From JBCBDX01 sp039815825 (GTDB lineage: Bacteria > Pseudomonadota > Alphaproteobacteria > Rhizobiales > Rhizobiaceae), in the NCBI GenBank assembly GCA_039815825.1, contig JBCBYO010000002.1, forward strand, positions 95,379-159,378: a stretch of 64,000 nt of DNA, in the 5' to 3' direction. Within the stretch, counting starts at the first letter, position 1; each line of letters begins with the position of its first letter. This document shows, piece by piece, positions 58,311-64,000 of the stretch. Both the position numbers and the translations under genes were made by a program. The notes under the pieces are model-generated. The model worked only from the letters and a program-made list of their open reading frames with translations. It was not told the DNA's origin and made no database searches.

Positions 58311-60872
58311 ATGGCGGCGTTTCCTGAAAAAGCCAAAGTGGTCATCATAGGGGTCGGAGGCATTGTCGGCGCGTCAATTGCTCATCACCTCATCGAACGT
58401 GGTTGGGACGACATTGTTGCAATCGACAAGTCCGCCGTGCCCACTGACATCGGCTCAACAAGCCACGCCTCGGATTTTTGTTACACCACAGCCCATGACT
58501 TTTTGTCCTGCTGGACCACAAAATATTCGATCGACTTCTTTGCGCAACGCGGCCGCTACGAAAAAGTGGGCGGACTGGAAGTTGCCCGTGTTGGTGATGA
58601 TGATCGAATGGCCGAAATTCACCGCAAGATTGCTTCTGGCAAAGCCTTCGGCACCCGTGTGCGATATGTCGACCCCAAGGAAATCAAAGAGATCTTTCCT
58701 CTGATCGAAGAAGATCAAGTTCAAGGCGGCATGTACGATCCAGATGCTGGCCTTGTCGCACCGCGCTCGCAAGCGGTCGCAGGTGAGCTTGTCGATGAGG
58801 CCGTTGCCACCGGAAAACTGAGCGTTTTTGCCAACACTTCGTGCGAAGACTTGATTGTCGAAGACGGCCGCATCAAAGGTGTGAAGACCCACCGCGGGAC
58901 GATTTATGCTGACCACGTAATTGTGTGCGCAGGTCTTTGGGGACGGCTTATCGCCAATATGATTGGCGAAGACCTGCCGGTCATGCCCATCGATCATCCG
59001 CTAACTTTCTTCGGACCGTACAACGAGTTTGCTGGCACCGGAAAAGACATTGGCTACCCACTGCTGCGCGACCAAGGCAACTCCGCCTATATGCGCGACA
59101 CCGGCGATCCAACCACACCAGAGGGCGGCCAGATTGAGTGGGGGTACTACGAAGAGAAAAACCCACGGCTATGCCACCCGCGTTACATTCTGGAAAAAGA
59201 AGAGGCACGCCTCTCACCATCGCAACGCGACTTGCCGATTGAGCAGATCATGGAGCCGCTCGAACGCGCCATGGAACTCACACCAATCCTTGGCGAACTG
59301 GGTTACAATGAGAGCTATTCTTTCAACGGACTGTTGCAAGTGACCACCGATGGCGGCCCCTCCATCGGGCAGTCATTAAAAGCAAAAGGCCTTTGGTACT
59401 GCGTCGCCATTTGGGTCAAGGACGGGCCTGGCATGGCCAAGCTGCTCGTCGACTGGATGACAGACGGCAAAACCGAAATCGATCACCACGCTGTCGACTA
59501 TGCCCGCTTTTATGACCATCAAAAAGAAGAACAACACATCTGGGACCGCTGCACCGAAACAGCCATGAAGGTGTACAATCCAGCCGTACATCCGCGCGAG
59601 CCGTTCTCGAAAGGGCGGAACGTGCGCCGTTCTCCCTTTTATGAGCGCGAAGTCGAATTGGGCGGATATTTCATGGAACTGGGCGGCTGGGAACGCGCCC
59701 ACGGCTATGCGGCCAACGAACATCTCCTTGAAAAATGGGGCGACAAGGTCCCGGTCCGGGAAAACGAGTGGGACAATCGCCACTTCTGGCGTGTATCCAA
59801 CGCTGAACACTTGGAAATGAGTGAAAATGTCGGGATGGTGAACCTTTCGCATTTCGCGATCTACGAGGTCTCTGGACCCGACCATGTAGCGTTTCTGGAA
59901 TATCTGTGCGTTGCCAAAATAAGCGGTGACCGAAACATCAACCGTGGCATCTATACCCATTTTCTGCAGGACGATGGCGGCGTAAGGGCAGACCTGACAA
60001 TCCTGCGTTTTGAAGACAAATGTCTGGTGGTCGACGGCGCCGACGCAGGGCCACGCGATTTTGTATACATGAAGGACATGGCACAAAAGCTGGGCATGGA
60101 CGTTTCCATTGTCGACAAGACTGAGGCGCATATTACCATCGGCATTTGGGGCCCGAACGCACGAGAAAATCTCGGCAAACTGATCGACGAAACAGACGCG
60201 CTATCCCACGACAATTTCCCGTTCGCGACCATGAAACCGGTGACGATAGCCGGCAAAGATGTCACCGCGTTCCGCATCTCCTATGTCGGCGAACAGGGCT
60301 TTGAACTGCACATGGCGTATGAAGACGGTTTGGCAGTTTGGGACGCGCTACGCGCTTTGGAAATCATGCCATTTGGTGTGGAAACCTACGCCAATACGCG
60401 GCGAATGGAGAAATCACTGCGTCTGCAAAACGCCGACCTTTTGACGGAGTACAATCTGCTTGAGGCAGATTTGGCCCGCCCGAAAGTGAAGGACGCCGAT
60501 TTTATCGGTAAGGCCGCATATTTGGAACATCGCTCGCGGAACCAACAGATCGCGACGTTGTGCACCTTGGTCGTCACCGACAATACCGATTCTGAGGGCG
60601 TTGCGCGTTATCCGGTGGGCACCTGCCCCGTCATGGACCACCAAACAGGCGAAGTGCTCGTCGATGAGCTGGGTCGTAGATCATTCACGACATCGATTGC
60701 GTACGGACCAACGGTTGGCAAAAACATCGCGCTTGCTTACTTGCCGCACGACAAAGCGCGTAAAGGCAATGGGTTGATGATCGAATATTTCGGTGAGCGT
60801 TTCCCGGTTGAAGTCGCGGGCATTGGTTATGAACCGCTATATGACCCCGAAAACATTAAACCGAGGTCCTAG
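58311..60872 (+). CDS. Dimethylglycine/sarcosine-dehydrogenase-like flavoprotein with GcvT domain, copy 2
   Basis: A roughly 853-residue enzyme with the same two-part design as the 27.6-kb gene. The FAD domain has KVVIIGVGGIVGASIAHHLIERGW and IGSTSHASDFCY, where the His is at the position used for covalent FAD. The folate-type C-terminal half has NVGMVNLSHFAIYEVSGPDH, TIGIWGPNARENLG and ISYVGEQGFELHMAYEDG. It should oxidise an N-methyl amine and pass the one-carbon unit on. GTG at 58302 is possible, but the ATG at 58311 is preferred. It is transcribed away from the DUF1194 pair, with two dyads between. Its sequence differs clearly from copy 1, so substrates may differ. Confidence 0.88.
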   Translation: MAAFPEKAKVVIIGVGGIVGASIAHHLIERGWDDIVAIDKSAVPTDIGSTSHASDFCYTTAHDFLSCWTTKYSIDFFAQRGRYEKVGGLEVARVGDDDRMAEIHRKIASGKAFGTRVRYVDPKEIKEIFPLIEEDQVQGGMYDPDAGLVAPRSQAVAGELVDEAVATGKLSVFANTSCEDLIVEDGRIKGVKTHRGTIYADHVIVCAGLWGRLIANMIGEDLPVMPIDHPLTFFGPYNEFAGTGKDIGYPLLRDQGNSAYMRDTGDPTTPEGGQIEWGYYEEKNPRLCHPRYILEKEEARLSPSQRDLPIEQIMEPLERAMELTPILGELGYNESYSFNGLLQVTTDGGPSIGQSLKAKGLWYCVAIWVKDGPGMAKLLVDWMTDGKTEIDHHAVDYARFYDHQKEEQHIWDRCTETAMKVYNPAVHPREPFSKGRNVRRSPFYEREVELGGYFMELGGWERAHGYAANEHLLEKWGDKVPVRENEWDNRHFWRVSNAEHLEMSENVGMVNLSHFAIYEVSGPDHVAFLEYLCVAKISGDRNINRGIYTHFLQDDGGVRADLTILRFEDKCLVVDGADAGPRDFVYMKDMAQKLGMDVSIVDKTEAHITIGIWGPNARENLGKLIDETDALSHDNFPFATMKPVTIAGKDVTAFRISYVGEQGFELHMAYEDGLAVWDALRALEIMPFGVETYANTRRMEKSLRLQNADLLTEYNLLEADLARPKVKDADFIGKAAYLEHRSRNQQIATLCTLVVTDNTDSEGVARYPVGTCPVMDHQTGEVLVDELGRRSFTTSIAYGPTVGKNIALAYLPHDKARKGNGLMIEYFGERFPVEVAGIGYEPLYDPENIKPRS

Positions 60873-60940
60873 ACATACAATCTCCGCTTTCTTGAACCTG
60901 TATATCTGCCATTGGCGATTACCGGTTCTCAGGAGTTTTT

Positions 60941-61324
60941 GTGTTACGATACATTTTATTCGCGTTGACGGTCTGGGTGCCGTTGACAGCAGCCGCGTCT
61001 GAAACAAACTTTAAAACAATCGGCGCACCCAATATGGGTGCCGGTCTTTGGCCGTGCGGACGAGTTATCGAGTTCGCCAGTCAGCAAGGAGCATCGGAGT
61101 TGAACCACGCCATTGGCTGGATTTTGGGTGCTTGGAGTATGGCGACGACCGTCCGGGAACCGGGCTTCATCGAGATTGTTAATGAAGTTGGTCCCAGAGA
61201 AATAGTCAAAAGAACACTCATTGAGTGTCAAAAGGTACCACCGGAAATCATGTTGTTTCGGGTGGTCACTACGATGATTGAAAAAACCAGCCCGCAAGAA
61301 TCAACGGACGAATTGGGGCCGTAA
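60941..61324 (+). CDS. Small secreted protein of unknown function (127 residues)
   Basis: Starts with GTG after AGGAG, and the N-terminus LRYILFALTVWVPLTAAA is a Sec signal peptide cleaved near AAASE. The mature domain of about 108 residues has two cysteines (LWPCGRVIEFAS and LIECQKVPP) and a Gly-Trp-rich middle (AIGWILGAWSMATTV). I do not recognise a family. It follows the dehydrogenase-like gene by 68 bp on the same strand and overlaps the convergent membrane protein gene by 24 bp. Confidence 0.6.
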   Translation: MLRYILFALTVWVPLTAAASETNFKTIGAPNMGAGLWPCGRVIEFASQQGASELNHAIGWILGAWSMATTVREPGFIEIVNEVGPREIVKRTLIECQKVPPEIMLFRVVTTMIEKTSPQESTDELGP

Positions 61325-62458
61325 GAGTAGCGCGAGGCTGACGGCCATGCCTGCAATGAAGATGAAATAAAATCGATCATCAGGAAGTGGGAAACTCAGA
61401 AACTTCCCACCCAAACCAAGAAGGCAAGCCACAAAAATGGCCTCAATCCTGCGATCGCCCACGACGCCGCTCGCCAGTGCCACTAGCCGCACCCCCACCA
61501 AAAGCATCGCCAACCAGATCCACTCGGAATGCTGGAAAGCCACCGATAAGCCACGCACATAACCTGTCAGTAAGGTGGTGACTGAAAATGCCGGATCAAA
61601 ACCCGTGACAATAGCTTGAAGCTCGACGGTGGAAAAAACGAAATGTGACCACCAGCCAATATGGTCATAGGTCGAAGCGATAAGTTTGGCCATCAACAAC
61701 GAACCAACAAAAGCAAAGACGATCGGCGCGAGCCGGACGCCAAAAAACGGAGCCACAAGCAAGATCGCAAATGTCAAAATGACGCTGTCAGGCCGTACCG
61801 CGCACGCGATTACCAAGAGCGACGCTGCAACCCAATCTCGCCCTTTTGAGAGCAGGAACAGTGCCGGAAGGGCAATGGCTGCATGCAACATGTCAGGCAC
61901 GACATTGGTGACCATATGGAAATAATCACCCATAACGAACACAGGCAGCACTAATGGAATAGCTTGTGCCTGACCGGCGCGCGCAAGCCACCAAATAGTG
62001 AACAATCCCACTAAAAGCCCGGGCAGCCAACTGGCTGCAATCGCTGCCTTGCCCACACCTACCAATGGCTCCATCGCACGGATAAACCAAACATAGAGCG
62101 GCTTTACGTGGAACATCACCAACTGCGATTGCAGTGCATCGGGGTTCTCAAAATTAGCCACATTATAGGGGTTGGCAGCCGTCAAATCTTGCCATTGAAC
62201 CGGATTGGCACCTTCTTCCATGACCGCCCAAGCGTCATGGTGCAGTGTTTCCGCGGTTTCGTGGCGGTCATCCAGTGCCGCAGCAACATAGGCCAACATG
62301 TCCCAATTGTAGGCAGGGCGTAGTACGCCAAAAACAGTAATCGCCAACACAAGCGCCACGCCAAGCGCGACACACAATCGATCGACCCACAGCGATGACA
62401 AAGAGGCAGCTGCCCGGCGACCCAGTCGCAACAATCCGTTGGCGGCAGGTGCACTCAT
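61301..62458 (-). CDS. Multi-spanning membrane protein, paralogue C of three
   Basis: A 385-residue protein with about nine to ten hydrophobic helices. A first helix (VALGVALVLAITVFGVL) is followed by NWDMLAYVAAALDDRHETAE, similar to the NWDTLAYLGVAARDW of paralogue B. The layout, with an extracytoplasmic acidic loop after helix 1, recalls GT-C glycosyltransferases or EpsG/wzy-like proteins, but there is no confirmed signature. The ATG at 62458 overlaps the preceding gene by 4 bp (ATGA). The last 24 bp overlap the convergent small-protein gene. Function is unknown. Confidence 0.7.
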   Translation of the reverse strand: MSAPAANGLLRLGRRAAASLSSLWVDRLCVALGVALVLAITVFGVLRPAYNWDMLAYVAAALDDRHETAETLHHDAWAVMEEGANPVQWQDLTAANPYNVANFENPDALQSQLVMFHVKPLYVWFIRAMEPLVGVGKAAIAASWLPGLLVGLFTIWWLARAGQAQAIPLVLPVFVMGDYFHMVTNVVPDMLHAAIALPALFLLSKGRDWVAASLLVIACAVRPDSVILTFAILLVAPFFGVRLAPIVFAFVGSLLMAKLIASTYDHIGWWSHFVFSTVELQAIVTGFDPAFSVTTLLTGYVRGLSVAFQHSEWIWLAMLLVGVRLVALASGVVGDRRIEAIFVACLLGLGGKFLSFPLPDDRFYFIFIAGMAVSLALLLRPQFVR

Positions 62459-63699
62459 ATCGCTGCCTCCTGATTTTCGTTTGCGTCGGAAAGGCGTGCG
62501 CTGAGAAGACGTCCAGCCTCTGCAAAAAGGATCAATGCGGCAGGGAACAATAAAGCGATGTAGAACCGTGTGTCGTGGATCGGGAAGACAACATATTTGG
62601 CGACCGCGCCGACCAAAAGCGCCGCCATAAGCGTTGTCCGGCGCGTCGTCATCATCATGCCGGATCGCTGCATAAGACCCCAAGCCATGGCAATCAACGC
62701 AATGATGCCAAGCCACTCATTTTCCAAAGCGCCGCGGACCAAATTCCAGGCAAACGCGGTACCATAAACGACGATTGAAAAATCCGGATTGAAACCTTCC
62801 AACGTATTTTCATAGCGATAGGCGGAGAACCATGCATGAACCCACCATCCAGGGTGTGTCCCAGCATTCTTGATGGTCAGGTAAACCGCCAGTGACACGC
62901 CAAATGCAATCGCCGACTTCCAGTTAAAACGGTCCGCAAAGAACCAAGCCATCGCCATCAACACACCGAGAAATGCAATCGTGTCGGGTCGTACAAGAAC
63001 AGCCAAAGACAAAGTTACAAAACCAGCGATCTCCCGCTTTTGATCAAGCAAAAGAACCCCAGTCACGATGAGCGCAAACGCCAAAAAATCGGGAATGTCT
63101 GCAGTGCCAAAACCGGCAACATTACCGAGCATCATCAGCGCTGGAGCAATAAACGCCAAGTGTAGCAACTTGTTCTTGGCAAACCACCAAATCAGTGCCA
63201 CCGAGAGAATTAGCGCGGCAAATACGTTGATGAGAAACCCAGCTTGGTAGGCACCTGTAAGCGGACCTAACAACGCCAAGAGCGCGACATAACCCCATTT
63301 GACGTCGTACATGCCAAGCATGGAAAGAAACGCTGCCGGATCAGTGTATTGGCGCAGTCGATATTCATCCATCTGTGTCAGTTGGCTATATGCCTCGGGA
63401 GAAACCGCAGCGCGTACCGTATCATATGCATAAGCATGAATGGCTTGCGGGTCGACCATGCCAAGCCAATCGCGCGCCGCGACGCCAAGATATGCCAGCG
63501 TATCCCAATTGTGTATTGGGCGAAGCCAGTCGATTGTGAGCATCACCGCAAAAAAACCGACAATCGATAGCGGCGCCAACACAGGCGCTGCCCAGCTCCA
63601 AAGCTGGCATACCAAATTGAAGAGATATGCGGCAACCGCGCGAACAAACGCACGAACGCTAAATCTTTGAACCTGCGGAATATCTGTGACGTCAGCCAT
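62455..63699 (-). CDS. Multi-spanning membrane protein, paralogue B of three
   Basis: A 414-residue inner-membrane protein with about ten hydrophobic helices. A helix (APLSIVGFFAVMLTI) precedes NWDTLAYLGVAARDWLGMV, and a large polar loop follows. LVRPDTIAFLGVLMAM resembles AVRPDSVILTFAILL in paralogue C. The C-terminal AKYVVFPIHDTRFYIALLFP matches LSFPLPDDRFYFIFIAG and the partial protein at the right edge. The three are therefore homologues. It overlaps its downstream neighbour by 4 bp and the upstream partial gene by 8 bp, so they form one transcript. Possibly a GT-C-like or polymer-related membrane enzyme; unproven. Confidence 0.75.
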   Translation of the reverse strand: MADVTDIPQVQRFSVRAFVRAVAAYLFNLVCQLWSWAAPVLAPLSIVGFFAVMLTIDWLRPIHNWDTLAYLGVAARDWLGMVDPQAIHAYAYDTVRAAVSPEAYSQLTQMDEYRLRQYTDPAAFLSMLGMYDVKWGYVALLALLGPLTGAYQAGFLINVFAALILSVALIWWFAKNKLLHLAFIAPALMMLGNVAGFGTADIPDFLAFALIVTGVLLLDQKREIAGFVTLSLAVLVRPDTIAFLGVLMAMAWFFADRFNWKSAIAFGVSLAVYLTIKNAGTHPGWWVHAWFSAYRYENTLEGFNPDFSIVVYGTAFAWNLVRGALENEWLGIIALIAMAWGLMQRSGMMMTTRRTTLMAALLVGAVAKYVVFPIHDTRFYIALLFPAALILFAEAGRLLSARLSDANENQEAAI

Positions 63700-64000
63700 G
63701 AATGCTTCCCCGTCCTTTCAGGAAGAAGTCAGTGTCCCGCATTGCGCAGATCAAAACCATGCCGAACACTATGAGATATGGGAACCAGAAGCGCGTTTCA
63801 TGAAGTGGGAACACCACGAGCTTTGCACCAATTGCCAAGAGCGTTGCGATGAGAATGCACGTTTCCCGATTTGCCAACCGGACACCCCGCAAAACCATCT
63901 GCCACCATGCGAAGCAACCTATGATCATGACCGCCAGCCACGTCTCTTCCACCAGCGAACGAACCAACACGCGCACTTGGCTTTTCAGGTAGGTAACGAT
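63692..64000 (-). CDS. Multi-spanning membrane protein, paralogue A of three, C-terminal part only (cut by window edge)
   Basis: The reading frame stays open through base 64000 on the minus strand, so only the C-terminal 102 residues are visible. They contain two to three hydrophobic helices and AKLVVFPLHETRFWFPYLIV, which matches the same place in paralogues B and C. A GTG at 63976 is not the true start, because the upstream codons (IVTYLKSQ) extend the homology. Its stop overlaps the start of paralogue B by 8 bp. Confidence 0.75.
   Translation of the reverse strand: MVTYLKSQVRVLVRSLVEETWLAVMIIGCFAWWQMVLRGVRLANRETCILIATLLAIGAKLVVFPLHETRFWFPYLIVFGMVLICAMRDTDFFLKGRGSIHG

Overview
The window looks like chromosomal DNA of a marine alphaproteobacterium (Rhodobacterales or a nearby Hyphomicrobiales lineage; I cannot resolve it further). 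The basis is dense, overlapping alphaproteobacterial operons, a CobN-type cobalamin cluster with a small DUF6732-like membrane protein, betaine-lipid genes (btaA, btaB), DUF1194 and DUF1127 proteins, dimethylglycine-dehydrogenase-like enzymes, and a methionine synthase split into separate genes. I saw no rRNA, tRNA, CRISPR array, insertion sequence or prophage.

Layout. (1) 1-20.2 kb: cobalamin synthesis. cbiD (cut by the left edge) and cobK lie on the plus strand. A minus-strand run with mostly 4-bp or smaller overlaps follows: DUF6732-like protein, CbiX, an unrecognised RNase-H-like protein, CobH, CobL, CobI, a CbiG-CobJ fusion and CobM. A second minus-strand run is CobQ, CobU, CobW, CobN, CobO. 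Interspersed are DoxX, DUF4139, TerB-like and TauE/SafE proteins. (2) 20.2-27.6 kb: mixed accessory genes (DUF922 lipoprotein, class III aminotransferase, membrane-anchored AraC regulator, two SDR paralogues, DUF3052). (3) 27.3-33 kb: a minus-strand operon with an MttB-family methyltransferase, an MDR dehydrogenase, a dimethylglycine-dehydrogenase-like flavoprotein and a small GGCT-fold protein. (4) 33-39.2 kb: periplasmic Spy-like protein, MarR regulator, double-CDGSH protein, PPK2, then a PlcP-like phosphoesterase with btaA and btaB, a phosphate-sparing lipid remodelling module. (5) 39.2-51.1 kb: a corrinoid methyl-transfer locus with homocysteine methyltransferase, a second MttB-family protein, a free corrinoid protein, DUF1638, a PF13769 protein, a MTHFR, a methyl-THF:corrinoid methyltransferase and a RamA/RACo-like reactivase. 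(6) 51.1-64 kb: LysR, HAD dehalogenase, GbdR-like regulator, TupA and TupB in convergent orientation, two DUF1194 proteins, a second dimethylglycine-dehydrogenase-like protein, and three tandem paralogous multi-spanning membrane proteins, the last cut by the right edge.

How the parts could fit. The cobalamin made by region 1 would feed the corrinoid protein of region 5. Two MttB-family proteins could load it with methyl groups from quaternary amines such as glycine betaine. The pterin-binding protein and MTHFR connect it to the folate pool, and the homocysteine methyltransferase makes methionine. The dimethylglycine-dehydrogenase-like enzymes would oxidise the demethylated product. BtaA and BtaB consume S-adenosylmethionine next door.

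Two signals stand out. First, five separate proteins of this methyl-transfer system carry Arg/Gly- or Arg-rich terminal tails, while the shared corrinoid protein has a very acidic N-terminus, which suggests an assembled complex. Second, a long conserved motif (core ATAAAGACATCTTTAT) recurs at three places in region 5 and resembles a SahR-type methionine-cycle operator; one copy lies inside the 3' coding end of the MTHFR gene.
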